A stretch of DNA of 64,000 nucleotides from Methylibium sp. Root1272 (GTDB lineage: Bacteria > Pseudomonadota > Gammaproteobacteria > Burkholderiales > Burkholderiaceae_C): assembly GCF_001425905.1 (NCBI RefSeq), contig NZ_LMDY01000013.1, positions 1,194 through 65,193 on the forward strand, given 5' to 3'. Of the stretch, positions 1-9,409 are shown one piece after another. The position numbers and the translations under genes were made by a program. Numbering within the stretch: the stretch's first letter is position 1; each line of letters begins with the position of its first letter. The notes below the pieces were generated by a model. The model made no database searches, was not told where the DNA came from, and was given only the letters and a program-made list of their open reading frames with translations.

Positions 1-225
<225 letters not shown>

Positions 226-326
226 ATCGATACTGGTCTGCGCCCGGCTCGCCAGAACCAAGGCACACATCACTACCGACCGCCGAACCTTCTCGCCGCC
301 CGAAGGCCCGCAAACCCGAAGAACTG

Positions 327-400
327 TGGAGCGGGAGACGGGAATCGAACCCGCGTCATTAGCTTGGAAGGCTAGGGTTCTACCATTGAACTACTCCCGC
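327..400 (-). tRNA. tRNA-Gly (anticodon TCC)
   Basis: A 74-nt cloverleaf on the minus strand begins GCGGGAG and ends CTCCCGC plus TCCA, so CCA is encoded. The anticodon loop is CTTCCAA with anticodon TCC. The T-arm is GCGGG TTCGATT CCCGT. It is the middle gene of the tRNA-Tyr/Gly/Thr/tuf unit. Confidence 0.96.
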
Positions 401-497
401 CCTGGGAGTCGCTGCCTCGACCGGCGCAGCCAGCGCATCACACGGTTTTGAAGCCCCGAAGGACCACGACACACTCAAACGAACGAACAGTTCGCCC

Positions 498-583
498 TGG
501 TGGAGGAGGCTGGATTCGAACCAGCGTAGGCGTAAGCCAACAGATTTACAGTCTGCCCCCTTTAGCCACTCGGGCACCCCTCC
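498..583 (-). tRNA. tRNA-Tyr (anticodon GTA)
   Basis: An 86-nt class II tRNA on the minus strand. It begins GGAGGGG and ends CCTCC followed by the discriminator A and an encoded CCA. The anticodon loop CTGTAAA holds GTA, and a long variable arm lies between the anticodon and T arms. It is the first gene of the tRNA/tuf unit. Confidence 0.96.
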
Positions 584-597
584 GGGACGAGCCCGCG

Positions 598-625
598 ACT
601 ATATCACGCCAACCGCGCCTCACAA
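598..625 (-). promoter_or_regulatory. sigma-70 type promoter of the tRNA-Tyr/Gly/Thr/tuf unit
   Basis: On the minus strand a -35 TTGTGA (625-620) is separated by 16 bases from a -10 TATAGT (603-598), 15 bases upstream of the mature tRNA-Tyr 5' end. The run after the -10 is GC-rich, as in stringently controlled stable-RNA promoters. A perfect 9-bp inverted repeat (GGGACGAGC at 584-592, GCTCGTCCC at 626-634) brackets the promoter and may also act at the end of ung. Confidence 0.6.
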
Positions 626-642
626 GCTCGTCCCACCACCGA

Positions 643-1383
643 TCAGGCCCGGGAATCCGCCGGCAGCGACCAGTCGATCGGCCGTCCGGCGGCGGCCAGA
701 AAGTCCGCCGCCGCGGAGAAATGGCCGCAGCCGATGAAGGGCACCGGCGGCCGGCGCGCCGACAGCGGCGACGGATGGTTGGCCTTCCAGAGCCGATGCG
801 GTCCACCGGCCGCCGCGATCAGGCCGGCCTTGGCCTGCGCATGCGCGCCCCACAGCAGGAATGCCACCGGCAAAGGCTGCGCGGCCACGGCTTCTATCAA
901 TTTGTCAGTGAGCGCTTCCCATCCGAATTTCCAATGGCTGGCTGGCATTCCGTCTTCAACAGACAGGCTGGTGTTGAGCAGCAGCACACCGCGCCGCGCC
1001 CACGGCACCAGGCTGCCGGACGCCGGTGGGGGCTGGCCGAGGTCGCGCTGCAGTTCCTTGAAGACGTTGGCCAGGCTCGGCGGCGGCCGGACGCCGGGCG
1101 GCACCGAGAACGCCAGGCCCTCGGCTTGCCCCGGGCCGTGATACGGGTCCTGTCCGAGGATCACGACCCGCACCGAAGCCAGCGGCGTCAACGCCAGCGC
1201 GCGCAGCGGCTCGGGCGGGTAGACCGTGGCGCCGGCCTGCACCCGGCCATCTACGCGCTCGATCAGCGCGCGGCCTGTCGCGCTGCCGCGGAACGACTCC
1301 GTGACAGGCCGCCAGTCGCCGCCGACAGCGTCGAAGGACTGCCCCAGCGGCAGCGTCAGGCGCGGAGCATCCGGCGCCGCCAA
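643..1383 (-). CDS. ung: uracil-DNA glycosylase (family 1)
   Basis: Removes uracil from DNA as the first step of base-excision repair. The 246-residue protein has the family-1 motifs. GQDPYHG around residues 78-83 includes the catalytic Asp79, and HPSPLS at 203-208 supplies the catalytic His203. Length is slightly above the usual 220-230 because of a longer N-terminus. The ATG is only 8 bases past the trpC stop, so ung is very probably the distal gene of the trp operon and is read from the same transcript. The downstream end runs up to the tRNA promoter. Confidence 0.95.
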   Translation of the reverse strand: MAAPDAPRLTLPLGQSFDAVGGDWRPVTESFRGSATGRALIERVDGRVQAGATVYPPEPLRALALTPLASVRVVILGQDPYHGPGQAEGLAFSVPPGVRPPPSLANVFKELQRDLGQPPPASGSLVPWARRGVLLLNTSLSVEDGMPASHWKFGWEALTDKLIEAVAAQPLPVAFLLWGAHAQAKAGLIAAAGGPHRLWKANHPSPLSARRPPVPFIGCGHFSAAADFLAAAGRPIDWSLPADSRA

Positions 1384-1391
1384 CCGGGACC

Positions 1392-2195
1392 TCAGCCGAA
1401 CAACGCGCCCAGCGCGGCGCCCGGATCAGGCGCGCGCATGAAGGCCTCGCCGACCAGGAAGGCGTGGACGTTCGCGTCGCGCATGCGCCGCACATCGGCC
1501 GGCGCGAGGATGCCGCTCTCGGTGATCAGCAGGCGATCGGGCGGCACCCGCGGCAGCAGGTCGAGCGTCGTGTCGAGCGTGACTTCGAAGCTGCGCAGGT
1601 TGCGGTTGTTGATGCCGACCAGCGGCGTCTTCAGTCGCAGCGCGCGGTCGAGCTCGACGCCGTCGTGCACCTCGACCAGCACCGCCATGCCGAGCGACTG
1701 CGCCACGGCCTCCAGGTCGGCCATCTGCGCATCGGCCAGGCAGGCGGCGATCAGCAGGATGCAGTCGGCGCCCATCTCGCGCGCCTCGAACACCTGGTAA
1801 TCGTCGACCATGAAGTCCTTGCGCAGCACCGGCAGCGGGCAGGCGGTCCGGGCCTGCTGCAGGTAGGCGACCGCCCCCTGGAAGAAACGCTCGTCGGTCA
1901 GCACCGACAGGCAGGCTGCGCCGTGTCGCGCATAGCTGGCAGCGATCTCGGCCGGCACGAAATGCTCGCGCAGCACGCCCTTGCTGGGGCTGGCCTTCTT
2001 GACCTCGGCGATCACCGCGGCGCGGCCCGCGGCGATCCGGCCGCGCAGGCCCCCGGCGAAGTCGCGCAGGTCGGCCCGCCGTTCGGCCGACTCGGCATCG
2101 GCGCGCAGCGACGCCAGCGAGCGCCGGCCCTTCGCGGCCGCGATCTCCTCGCGCTTCACCGCGACGATCTTCTCCAGGATGTCGCCGCCGCTCAC
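1392..2195 (-). CDS. trpC: indole-3-glycerol phosphate synthase
   Basis: Catalyses ring closure of 1-(2-carboxyphenylamino)-1-deoxyribulose 5-phosphate to indole-3-glycerol phosphate in tryptophan synthesis. The TIM-barrel motifs are visible: [12 protein letters not shown] in the first third, [24 protein letters not shown], and the phosphate-binding [10 protein letters not shown] and LITESGI regions. The start is GTG at 2195, overlapping the trpD stop in a GTGA arrangement, which fixes the start and implies translational coupling. The 267-residue length matches monofunctional proteobacterial TrpC, not the TrpC-TrpF fusion of enterics. Confidence 0.95.
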   Translation of the reverse strand: MSGGDILEKIVAVKREEIAAAKGRRSLASLRADAESAERRADLRDFAGGLRGRIAAGRAAVIAEVKKASPSKGVLREHFVPAEIAASYARHGAACLSVLTDERFFQGAVAYLQQARTACPLPVLRKDFMVDDYQVFEAREMGADCILLIAACLADAQMADLEAVAQSLGMAVLVEVHDGVELDRALRLKTPLVGINNRNLRSFEVTLDTTLDLLPRVPPDRLLITESGILAPADVRRMRDANVHAFLVGEAFMRAPDPGAALGALFG

Positions 2196-3229
2196 GCCAC
2201 GGCCCCCTTGAGCCGGCGCGTCGTCGCGACGAAGCGCTCCAGCGTCTTCGCGGCGGCACCCGAGGCCACCGCCTCGCGCGCCCTCAGCACACCGTCGGCC
2301 ACCGAGTCCGCGACATCGGCGGCATACAGCGCTGCTCCGGCATTGAGCAGCACGATGTCGCGCACCGGGCCGTCCTCGTTGGACAGCGCGCGGCGGATGC
2401 AGCCGACCGACTCGTCCTTGCTCGCGACCTTCAGCACCCGCGTGTCGTGGACCGGCAGGCCGAAGTCGCTGGGGTGCACGGTGTACTCGCGCACCTCGCC
2501 GTCCTTCAGCTCGCCGATCAGCGTCTCGCCGGACAGCGAGATCTCGTCCATGCCGTTCATGCCGTACACCACCAGCACGTGGCGCGAGCCCAGGCGCTGC
2601 AGCACGCGCACCTGGATGCCCACCAAGTCTGGGTGGAACACGCCCATCAACTGGTTCGGCGCACTCGCCGGATTGGTGAGCGGCCCGAGGATGTTGAAGA
2701 TCGTGCGCACGCCGAGTTCCTTGCGCACCGGGCCGGCGTGCTTCATCGCCGGGTGGTGATTGGGCGCGAACATGAAGCCGATGCCGGTCTCGGCCAGGCA
2801 CTCGGCCACCTGCTGCGGCGTGAGGTCGATGCTCGCGCCCAGCGCCTCCAGCACGTCGGCGCTGCCCGAGGTCGACGACACGCTGCGGCCGCCGTGCTTG
2901 GCCACACGCGCACCCGCCGCGGCCGCGACGAACATCGCCGTGGTGGAGATGTTGAAGGTGTGCGCCGCGTCGCCGCCGGTGCCGCACAGGTCGACCAGAC
3001 CGGCGGTGTCGGCCACCGCCACCGGCGTCGCGAATTCGCGCATCACGGTGGCTGCCGCGACGATCTCGCCGATCGTCTCCTTCTTGACGCGCAGGCCCAC
3101 GGCCAGCGCGGCGATCATCACCGGCGACATCTCGCCGTTCATGATGCGCCGCATCAGGTGCAGCATCTCGTCGTGGAAGATCTCGCGGTGCTCGATCGTC
3201 CGTTGCAGGGCGGCGGTGTCGGTGATCAT
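2192..3229 (-). CDS. trpD: anthranilate phosphoribosyltransferase
   Basis: Transfers phosphoribose from PRPP to anthranilate, the second step of tryptophan synthesis. The 345-residue protein has the PRPP-binding GTGGD motif at residues 83-87 followed by TFNIST, and [20 protein letters not shown]. The ATG at 3229 is chosen because family similarity begins right at this Met and a GGGAGG ribosome binding site precedes it. It sits between trpG and trpC, overlapping trpC by 4 bases. The 110-base trpG-trpD gap holds a GC-rich repeat, the only real gap in this operon. Confidence 0.95.
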   Translation of the reverse strand: MITDTAALQRTIEHREIFHDEMLHLMRRIMNGEMSPVMIAALAVGLRVKKETIGEIVAAATVMREFATPVAVADTAGLVDLCGTGGDAAHTFNISTTAMFVAAAAGARVAKHGGRSVSSTSGSADVLEALGASIDLTPQQVAECLAETGIGFMFAPNHHPAMKHAGPVRKELGVRTIFNILGPLTNPASAPNQLMGVFHPDLVGIQVRVLQRLGSRHVLVVYGMNGMDEISLSGETLIGELKDGEVREYTVHPSDFGLPVHDTRVLKVASKDESVGCIRRALSNEDGPVRDIVLLNAGAALYAADVADSVADGVLRAREAVASGAAAKTLERFVATTRRLKGAVA

Positions 3230-3339
3230 GCGACCTCCCGCCGGGCCGTCCCAAGAGAGGTCGCCGCCCCAAGGGTCACGAAGGGGCCCGTGCGCAGCCC
3301 TTGGGGCAGCGAACGGCAGTGAGCGTGGGGGATGTTCAT
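3230..3339 (+). repeat. GC-rich intergenic repeat between trpG and trpD
   Basis: In the direction of trp transcription this begins directly after the trpG stop with a CCCCCACGCTCACTGC stretch and contains short dyads around CCAAGGG / CCCTTGG. I recognise it by sequence style as one of the dispersed palindromic repeats frequent after stop codons in Burkholderiales genomes. It resembles, but is not identical to, the other intergenic repeats in this window. The strand given is nominal. Confidence 0.5.
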
Positions 3340-3909
3340 CTAGCGCGCTCCCTCGAGGAAATTCTTCAGCATCGCGTGGCCGTGCTCGGTCAGGATCGAT
3401 TCGGGATGGAACTGCACCCCCTCGATCGGCAGCGTGCGGTGGCGCACGCCCATGATCTCGCCGTCGGGCGTCGTCGCGCTCACCGCCAGCTCGGCCGGCA
3501 GCGTCTCGCGCTCGATCGCCAGAGAGTGGTAGCGGATCACGTTGAAGCGCTCCGGCAGGTTCGCGAACACGCCGTGCCGGTCGGTCGAGATCTCGCTCGC
3601 CTTGCCGTGCATCTGCACCTGAGCCCGCACGATGCGCCCACCCAGCGCCGCACCGATCGCCTGATGCCCCAGGCACACGCCCAGGATCGGCAACCTGCCC
3701 GCGAAGTGGCGGATCGATTCGACGCAGATGCCGGCCTCGGCCGGCGAGCAGGGCCCGGGCGACAGCACCAGGCGGTCGGGCCGCAGCGCCTCGATCTCGG
3801 CGAGCGAGATCTCGTCGTTGCGGAACACCTTCACCTCCTCGCCGAGCTCGGCGAAGTACTGCACCAGGTTGAAGGTGAAGCTGTCGTAGTTGTCGATCAT
3901 CAGGAGCAT
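3340..3909 (-). CDS. trpG: anthranilate synthase component II (glutamine amidotransferase)
   Basis: Supplies ammonia from glutamine to TrpE. It is a 189-residue class I amidotransferase with nucleophile Cys79 in LGVCLGHQ and the His168/Glu170 pair in GVQFHPES. The N-terminus [15 protein letters not shown] is typical. The start is one base after the trpE stop, so the two subunits are translated together. In Burkholderiales this subunit commonly also serves para-aminobenzoate synthase; that is family knowledge, not shown here. Confidence 0.95.
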   Translation of the reverse strand: MLLMIDNYDSFTFNLVQYFAELGEEVKVFRNDEISLAEIEALRPDRLVLSPGPCSPAEAGICVESIRHFAGRLPILGVCLGHQAIGAALGGRIVRAQVQMHGKASEISTDRHGVFANLPERFNVIRYHSLAIERETLPAELAVSATTPDGEIMGVRHRTLPIEGVQFHPESILTEHGHAMLKNFLEGAR

Positions 3910-3910
3910 G

Positions 3911-5386
3911 TCAGAAGCCCTCCTCGACCAGCTCCGCCGCGCGCAGCACCGCGCGCGCCTTGTGCTCGGTTTCCTTCCACTCCAGCTCGGGCACCGAGTC
4001 GGCCACGATGCCGGCCGCCGCCTGCACGTAGAGCACGTTGTCCTTGACGATGCCGGTGCGGATCGCGATCGCCACGTCCATGTCGCCGGCGAAGCTGAGG
4101 TAGCCGCAGGCGCCGCCGTAGATGCCGCGCTGCACCGGCTCGAGCTCGTCGATGATCTCCATCGCGCGGATCTTGGGCGCACCGCTCAGCGTGCCGGCCG
4201 GGAAGGTGGCGCGCAGCACGTCCATGTTGGTGGTGCCCGGCTTCAGCAGCCCTTCGACGTTGCTGACGATGTGCATCACGTGCGAGTAGCGCTCGACCGC
4301 GAACGCCTCGGTCACCTTGACCGAACCGGTCTGCGCGATGCGGCCGATGTCGTTGCGCGCCAGGTCGATCAGCATCAGGTGCTCGGCGCGCTCCTTCGGG
4401 TCGGCCAGCAGTTCGGCCTCGATTTCGAGGTCGCGCTCCGGCGTGGCGCCCCGCGGGCGGGTGCCGGCCAGGGGACGGATGGTCAGCTTCTGGCCTTCGG
4501 GCACCTGCTCGTGGCGCACCAGGATCTCCGGCGAGGCGCCGACGATCTGGAACTCGCCCATGTCGTAGAAGTACATGTAGGGCGAAGGATTCATCGAGCG
4601 CAGCGCGCGGTACAGCGACAGCGGGCTCTCGGTGTAGCGCTTGCGCAGGCGCTGGCCGAACACGATCTGCATGCAGTCGCCGGCCGCGATGTACTCCTTG
4701 CAGCGCAGCACCGCGGCCTCGTAGTCGACGCGCGCGAACTCGCGCTCCACCGCGTGCGAGGCGCCGCGCTTCACGGCCGGCGCGGTGACGCTGTAGCGCA
4801 GCTGGTCGTTCAGCTCGGCCAGCCGCTTCTTGCCGCGGAAGTAGGCCTCGGGCTGCGACGGGTCGGCGTAGACGATCAGGTAGAGCCGACCCGAGAGGTT
4901 GTCGATGACCGCCAGCTCTTCGCACTGCAGCAGCAGGATGTCGGGCGTGCCGATGCCGCCCTCGCGCCGCGCGCCGGCGAGCTTGGGCTCCATGAAGCGC
5001 ACCGCCTCGTAGCCGAAGTAGCCGGCCAGCCCGCCGCAGAAGCGCGGCAGCCCGGGGCGCAGCGCCACCTTGAAGCGGCGCTGGTAGGCCTCGATGAAGT
5101 CGAGCGGGTTGCCGTGGTGCGTCTCGACCACCTGGCCGTCGGTCACCACCTCGCAGTGCTCGCCGGTGGCGCGCAGCAGCGTGCGCGCGGGCAGGCCGAT
5201 GAAGGAGTAGCGCCCGAAGCGCTCACCGCCCACCACCGACTCGAGCAGGAAGCTCCGCGGCCGGCCGCCGGCCAGCTTGAGGTACAGCGACAGCGGGGTT
5301 TCCAGATCGGCGAGCGCCTCGCCGATCAACGGGATTCGGTTGTGGCCCTGCTCGGCCAGGCTCTTGAATTCGAGTTCGGTGATCAC
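3911..5386 (-). CDS. trpE: anthranilate synthase component I
   Basis: Converts chorismate to anthranilate with ammonia from TrpG. With the GTG start at 5386 the protein is 491 residues. It has the N-terminal regulatory half with the tryptophan-binding LLES motif (RSFLLESV) and the C-terminal chorismate-binding half ([48 protein letters not shown]). GTG at 5386 is preferred over an ATG 90 bases upstream: GGAGGG lies at proper distance and family homology starts at [13 protein letters not shown]. The leader region upstream suggests feedback by attenuation in addition to allosteric inhibition. Confidence 0.95.
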   Translation of the reverse strand: MITELEFKSLAEQGHNRIPLIGEALADLETPLSLYLKLAGGRPRSFLLESVVGGERFGRYSFIGLPARTLLRATGEHCEVVTDGQVVETHHGNPLDFIEAYQRRFKVALRPGLPRFCGGLAGYFGYEAVRFMEPKLAGARREGGIGTPDILLLQCEELAVIDNLSGRLYLIVYADPSQPEAYFRGKKRLAELNDQLRYSVTAPAVKRGASHAVEREFARVDYEAAVLRCKEYIAAGDCMQIVFGQRLRKRYTESPLSLYRALRSMNPSPYMYFYDMGEFQIVGASPEILVRHEQVPEGQKLTIRPLAGTRPRGATPERDLEIEAELLADPKERAEHLMLIDLARNDIGRIAQTGSVKVTEAFAVERYSHVMHIVSNVEGLLKPGTTNMDVLRATFPAGTLSGAPKIRAMEIIDELEPVQRGIYGGACGYLSFAGDMDVAIAIRTGIVKDNVLYVQAAAGIVADSVPELEWKETEHKARAVLRAAELVEEGF

Positions 5387-5429
5387 GTCGGGGCCCTCCG
5401 TGGCCCAGGCCCACCCGGGAGCGGGCGGC

Positions 5430-5526
5430 CGCGCAAACAAGACATCGGGTGGCTGCAGGGGCCGGCGTGAAACCACCGGTCAGGTGCAGCGTCGCGGGTC
5501 AGCTGGCCCGGCGACGCCAGGGCCAG
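5430..5526 (-). promoter_or_regulatory. candidate trp attenuator (mutually exclusive hairpins)
   Basis: Between the leader peptide and trpE the transcript can form competing stems. One is CUGGCCC (5526-5520) with GGGCCAG (5509-5503), spanning the two Trp codons. An alternative is GCGUCGC (5517-5511) with GCGACGC (5495-5489). Downstream options are GCUGCA (5490-5485) with UGCAGC (5457-5452), or GGUGG (5477-5473) with CCACC (5452-5448). The last is followed by a moderately U-rich stretch (CGAUGUCUUGUUUGC). The overlap of these stems is what attenuation needs. The terminal U-run is weak, so a classical terminator is not proven. Confidence 0.45.
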
Positions 5527-5573
5527 GCTCCCCGGTCGTGAGACCCCGTGATGTGCTTGCGCGACATGAACAT
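5499..5573 (-). CDS. trpL: trp operon leader peptide with Trp-Pro-Trp
   Basis: A 24-codon frame, ending 112 bases before trpE, reads MFMSRKHITGSHDRGAWPWR then RRAS and stop. Trp codons at positions 17 and 19 lie inside the first stem of the hairpin set described for 5430-5526, the hallmark of a ribosome-stalling leader peptide. No Shine-Dalgarno is evident. Instead a TAGACT -10-like hexamer (5585-5580) ends 6 bases before the ATG, so the A of the ATG may itself be the transcription start (a leaderless leader). No good -35 was seen. A start at the second Met (5567) is possible. Confidence 0.6.
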   Translation of the reverse strand: MFMSRKHITGSHDRGAWPWRRRAS

Positions 5574-5582
5574 GAAGCCAGT

Positions 5583-6296
5583 CTAGCAGGCGCCACGCGC
5601 CGGAGTCCGGCCGCCGCGGGGCGCACGATCGAGCACCAGTTCATCGATCCGGTCGACATAGCCGTCCGCGTCGACACCGCGCACCGGTTCGCCGTGGTTG
5701 TAGCCGTAGGTCACCAGCACCACCGGACAGCCCGCCGCGCGCGCCGCCTGTGCGTCGTTGCTCGAATCCCCCAGCATCAGCGTCTGCGCCGGCGCCGTAC
5801 CTAGCGCGGCGCAGGTGCGCAGCAGCGGCAACGGATCGGGTTTCTTGCGCTCGAAGGCATCGCCGCCGAAGACGTGCACGAAGTGGCGCGACAGGCCCTT
5901 GCGCTCGAGCAGCGCCTGGGCAAAGGCCTGCGGCTTGTTGGTCAGGCAGGCCAGGCGCAGGCCGGCGTCGCCCAGGCGTTGCAGGCCCTCGGCGGCGCCG
6001 GGATAGACCGCGGCGTGCTCACCGTTGATCGCCGCGTAATGGTGCTGATAGCGGGCCCAGGCACTCTCGTACAAGGCTGCGGCGGCGCCCACCTGCGCCA
6101 GCGTGCGGGCGATCAGGTGCTCCGACCCCTTGCCGACGGTGCGCTCCACGAAGCCACGGTCGACCCGCGGCGACGCCAGATCACCCAGCATGAGGTCGAG
6201 CGCCACGACGAAGTCACCGAGCGTGTCGACCAGGGTGCCGTCGAGGTCGACGATCGCGGCCTCGAGCCCCTCGGGCCTGGTATGAAGCGGTGGCAA
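5583..6296 (-). CDS. gph: phosphoglycolate phosphatase, HAD family
   Basis: Dephosphorylates 2-phosphoglycolate from DNA repair or photorespiration-type chemistry. HAD motif I DLDGTLVDT starts at residue 17 (nucleophile Asp17, Asp19). Motif II CLTNKP and motif III/IV KKPDP...LMLGDSSND follow. The start shown is TTG at 6296, preceded by GAGG at good spacing, giving 237 residues close to the family norm. A longer frame from GTG at 6389 exists but adds a low-complexity N-terminus. The stop codon overlaps the -10-like hexamer ahead of the trp leader. gph next to trpE is a conserved Burkholderiales arrangement. Confidence 0.9.
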   Translation of the reverse strand: MPPLHTRPEGLEAAIVDLDGTLVDTLGDFVVALDLMLGDLASPRVDRGFVERTVGKGSEHLIARTLAQVGAAAALYESAWARYQHHYAAINGEHAAVYPGAAEGLQRLGDAGLRLACLTNKPQAFAQALLERKGLSRHFVHVFGGDAFERKKPDPLPLLRTCAALGTAPAQTLMLGDSSNDAQAARAAGCPVVLVTYGYNHGEPVRGVDADGYVDRIDELVLDRAPRGGRTPARGAC

Positions 6297-6585
6297 GTGC
6301 AGCCTCGGAGAGAAAGTCGGGACGCCATTGTGCGGGCCGCTCCCCAGCGCCGTTGTCGGCCGACAACGCCCGGCCTTGCGGCGATGCACCTCTGCGGTGC
6401 TCTGGATCAGGACAACCCGGGTATTCCGCCCGGGAGTGTTTCATTGCGGCGCAGCATTGCTTTGTTGCATCGCAACATGGAGCAATCGCACTCCGTTTCC
6501 ACAGGGTCTTCTCCAGCATGAGTAACAGGCGCCAACCCGGCACATTCGAAGCTCGAGCTTGAATCGTTCCGTTGGTCGTGTCGTC

Positions 6586-6900
6586 ATGAGCGCAGAAACC
6601 GCCCTGTTGTTTCCCCCGATCGAAAAGCCCTATCTCGTGCTCCTCGAACCCGCGTCGGGGCGGGCCGCGGCCTATGACGCCCAGAACCGCCTGCTGACCG
6701 ACAGCGCCAGCGAGCGGCTGGTGGCCTTCGCGCTGGAGCGCCACGTCCACAGCGAGTACTGGGACGACCTGAAAGACCTGGGCATGCCGCGCCAGCGGCC
6801 GAGCTGGGCGCCGGGCGACAACCTCAGCGGCTGCACGCTCTACTGGCTGCGCAACGGCTGGTCCAAGTTCCGCGACCTGCTCGACACGCCGGACGCCTGA
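6586..6900 (+). CDS. small conserved-looking protein of unknown function
   Basis: A 104-residue soluble protein starting MSAETALLFPPIEKPYLVLL. I do not recognise a family. It has an acidic, aromatic-rich C-terminal half (HSEYWDDL, WAPGDNLSGCTLYWLRNGW) and no signal peptide or membrane segment. It is plus-strand between gph and rpe, which are otherwise both minus-strand neighbours, so it interrupts a common rpe-gph order. An in-frame TTG at 6559 could extend it by nine codons. The 289 bases upstream, to the gph start, show no other gene. Confidence 0.6.
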   Translation: MSAETALLFPPIEKPYLVLLEPASGRAAAYDAQNRLLTDSASERLVAFALERHVHSEYWDDLKDLGMPRQRPSWAPGDNLSGCTLYWLRNGWSKFRDLLDTPDA

Positions 6901-6928
6901 GGCCCGCGGCGCCTGCCCCCGCGCCGGA

Positions 6929-7618
6929 TCAGGCGGCGAGCCGCGCCCGCATCGCGTCGATCACTGCCTTGTAGTCCGGCTGGCCGAAGATCGCGCTGCC
7001 GGCGACGAAGGTGTCGGCTCCAGCCTCGGCCGCGGCACGGATGTTGTCGGTCTTGATGCCACCGTCCACCTCGAGGCGGATGTCGCGGCCGCTGGCATCG
7101 ATCAGCTGGCGCACCTGAGCCAACTTCTTCAGCGTCGACGGGATGAAGCTCTGCCCGCCGAAGCCGGGGTTCACGCTCATCAGCAGCACCAGGTCGACCT
7201 TGTCGATCACCCACTCCAGCACGTCGAGCGAGGCCGCCGGGTTGAACACCAGGCCGGCCTGGCAGCCGGCGTCCCTGATCAACTGCAGCGTACGGTCCAC
7301 GTGGGTGCTGGCGTCGGGGTGGAAGCTCACCACGTCGGCGCCGGCCTTCGCGAAGGCCTGCGCCAGCGCGTCGACCGGCTGCACCATCAGGTGCACGTCG
7401 ATCGGCACGCGCACCCCGGCCGCCGTGACCGCGTGCTTGCGCAGCGCCTCGCAGACCATCGGCCCGAAGGTCAGGTTGGGCACGTAATGGTTGTCCATCA
7501 CGTCGAAGTGGATCCAGTCGGCGCCGGCGGCGATGACGTCCTTCACCTCCTCGCCCAGGCGGGCGAAGTCGGCCGACAGCAGGCTCGGGGCGATACGGCA
7601 GGTGCGGTTCTGGGACAT
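6929..7618 (-). CDS. rpe: ribulose-phosphate 3-epimerase
   Basis: Interconverts ribulose 5-phosphate and xylulose 5-phosphate in the pentose phosphate or Calvin cycles. It is a 229-residue TIM barrel with metal and catalytic residues in place: His37 and Asp39 (WIHFDVMD), His76 (IDVHLMV) and Asp185 (EVDGGIK). The phosphate-binding loops are [10 protein letters not shown] and VAGSAIFG. Start Met precedes [17 protein letters not shown], the standard family N-terminus. It is divergent from the TPR gene at 7762 across 143 bases that must hold both promoters. Confidence 0.95.
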   Translation of the reverse strand: MSQNRTCRIAPSLLSADFARLGEEVKDVIAAGADWIHFDVMDNHYVPNLTFGPMVCEALRKHAVTAAGVRVPIDVHLMVQPVDALAQAFAKAGADVVSFHPDASTHVDRTLQLIRDAGCQAGLVFNPAASLDVLEWVIDKVDLVLLMSVNPGFGGQSFIPSTLKKLAQVRQLIDASGRDIRLEVDGGIKTDNIRAAAEAGADTFVAGSAIFGQPDYKAVIDAMRARLAA

Positions 7619-7761
7619 GGCGGCGGTCGGTCACGGGGGTCGGCGTGCGCCGATTCTAGGGAGCGCGGTCGCCAGCCCCGTGCCCGCGCGAATCGGCATC
7701 AGCCCGCATAGCCACACACCGTCCTGCTGGCTACGCTCCGTGGCGCTCCATCACACCGCCC

Positions 7762-9369
7762 ATGCAACGCCCCGCCCTCCGCCCCGCTCGCGGCCCCAAC
7801 CCGGCCGAGATGAACGCCGTGCTCGCGCATTGCCATGCCGGCCGCTGGCCGGAAGCCGAGGCCGCGGCCTCGCGGCTGCTGAAGAGCCATCCGCAGGACG
7901 TGGCCCTGCACAACCTGCACGGCACGGCCTGCTCGGAGCAGCTCAAGCTCGACGCGGCGGCGGCGAGCTTCCGCAAGGCCGCGGCGCTGGCGCCGCAATC
8001 GGCCGAGCTGCTGTTCAACCTCGCCGCCACCTGCGGGCGCCTGGGGCGGCTCGACGAGGCCGTGGCCGCCTACCGGCGTGCCGTCGCGCTGAAGCCCGAC
8101 TTCACGGTCGCGCACTACAACCTCGGCACCGCGCTCAAGGACCTGCAGCGCCTCGACGAGGCCGCCGACAGCCTGGTCCGTGCCGTGACGCTGCAGCCGG
8201 GCTACGCGGCCGCGCACGCGAACCTCGGCGCCGTGCGCCAGGCCCAGGGCCATCTCGAAGACGCCGTCGCGTGCTATCGCACCGCGCTCGCGATCACCCC
8301 CACGGCCAGGGTGCACCTGAGCCTCGCCTCGGCGCTGCGTGCGCACGGCCTGCTCGACGCCGCGGCCGCCAGCCTGCGCGACGCGCTGGCGCTGGACCCG
8401 GCCTACGCCGACGCCCACAACAATCTCGGCGAGACGCTGTGGGACCAGGGCCGCGTCGACGACGCGCTGGCCAGCTACCGCGCCGCGCTCGGCCTGGCGG
8501 CCGCTCACCCCGAGGCCAACTACAACCTCGGCGTGCTGCTCCAGGCCGCAGGGCAATGGGGCGATGCCATCGCCTGCTTCGAGCGTTCAAGGCTGCGCGA
8601 CTGGCAGGAGCGGCGCCTCTACTGCCTGTACAAGACCGAACGCTACGACGACTTCCGCACTGCGCTCGCGCCGATGCTGGCCGCGGGCCCGCACCGCTCG
8701 CCCTTCCTCGCCACGCTGTCGGCGCACCACGCTGCGAACTTTGCCGAGCCCGACCCCTACGGCTTCTGCCGCACGCCGCTCGATTTCGTGCGGCACGGAC
8801 GCATCGACGCGCTGGCGGCGCCCGACAGCCCGCTCGTCGCCGCGCTGCTGCGCGACATCGAACATGCGGAGATCGCTGAACGCAAGCAGGGCCGCCTGCA
8901 CCACGGCATCCAGTCGGCCGGCAACCTGTTCAAGCGCCCCGAGGACTCGTTCCGCCGCCTCGCGGCGCTGATCGGGCAGGCCGTCGTCGCCTACCGCGCG
9001 CAGTGGGCCGGCGCCGATTGCGAGTACGCGCGCGCCTTCCCCGCCGAGCCCGTGTTCAGCAGCTCGTGGTACGTGAAGATGCGCCAGGGCGGCCACCTCA
9101 CCTCTCACATCCACGAGACCGGGTGGCTGAGCGGCGTGGTGTACCTGGCGCTCCCGCCGCGCGCCGAAGGCAGCGAGGACGGCTGCATCGAGTTCAGCAC
9201 CGACGGCGATGGCTATCCGCGCCGGCACGAGCGCTTTCCCCGCCGCGTGCTCGCGCCGCAGGTCGGCGACATCGTGCTGTTCCCGTCGTCGCTGTTCCAC
9301 CGCACCGTTCCCTTCAGCGCGGACGCCGACCGCGTCTGCATCGCCTTCGATATCGCGCCCGGACCCTGA
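7762..9369 (+). CDS. TPR-repeat protein fused to a 2OG-Fe(II) oxygenase domain
   Basis: The first 300 or so residues of this 535-residue protein are about seven to eight tandem tetratricopeptide repeats (recurring HYNLG, HANLG, HNNLGE, NYNLG). The C-terminal 200 residues look like the putative 2OG-Fe(II) oxygenase family often fused to TPRs. Candidate iron ligands are His449 or His451 (SHIHETGWLSG) and His513 (LFHRTVPF), with Arg524 as the likely 2-oxoglutarate contact. The substrate is unknown; protein or peptide hydroxylation is plausible because TPRs bind proteins. No signal peptide. A shorter start at Met17 cannot be excluded. apaG follows after 40 bases. Confidence 0.85.
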   Translation: MQRPALRPARGPNPAEMNAVLAHCHAGRWPEAEAAASRLLKSHPQDVALHNLHGTACSEQLKLDAAAASFRKAAALAPQSAELLFNLAATCGRLGRLDEAVAAYRRAVALKPDFTVAHYNLGTALKDLQRLDEAADSLVRAVTLQPGYAAAHANLGAVRQAQGHLEDAVACYRTALAITPTARVHLSLASALRAHGLLDAAAASLRDALALDPAYADAHNNLGETLWDQGRVDDALASYRAALGLAAAHPEANYNLGVLLQAAGQWGDAIACFERSRLRDWQERRLYCLYKTERYDDFRTALAPMLAAGPHRSPFLATLSAHHAANFAEPDPYGFCRTPLDFVRHGRIDALAAPDSPLVAALLRDIEHAEIAERKQGRLHHGIQSAGNLFKRPEDSFRRLAALIGQAVVAYRAQWAGADCEYARAFPAEPVFSSSWYVKMRQGGHLTSHIHETGWLSGVVYLALPPRAEGSEDGCIEFSTDGDGYPRRHERFPRRVLAPQVGDIVLFPSSLFHRTVPFSADADRVCIAFDIAPGP

Positions 9370-9409
9370 CACCGCCACTCGCGGCAGCCCGGTCCCTAGA
9401 ATCCGTGGC

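Noticed and set aside
3230-3339. Small gene between trpG and trpD
   Set aside because: A short frame starts near the trpG stop, but the sequence is a repeat-like dyad with no ribosome binding site.
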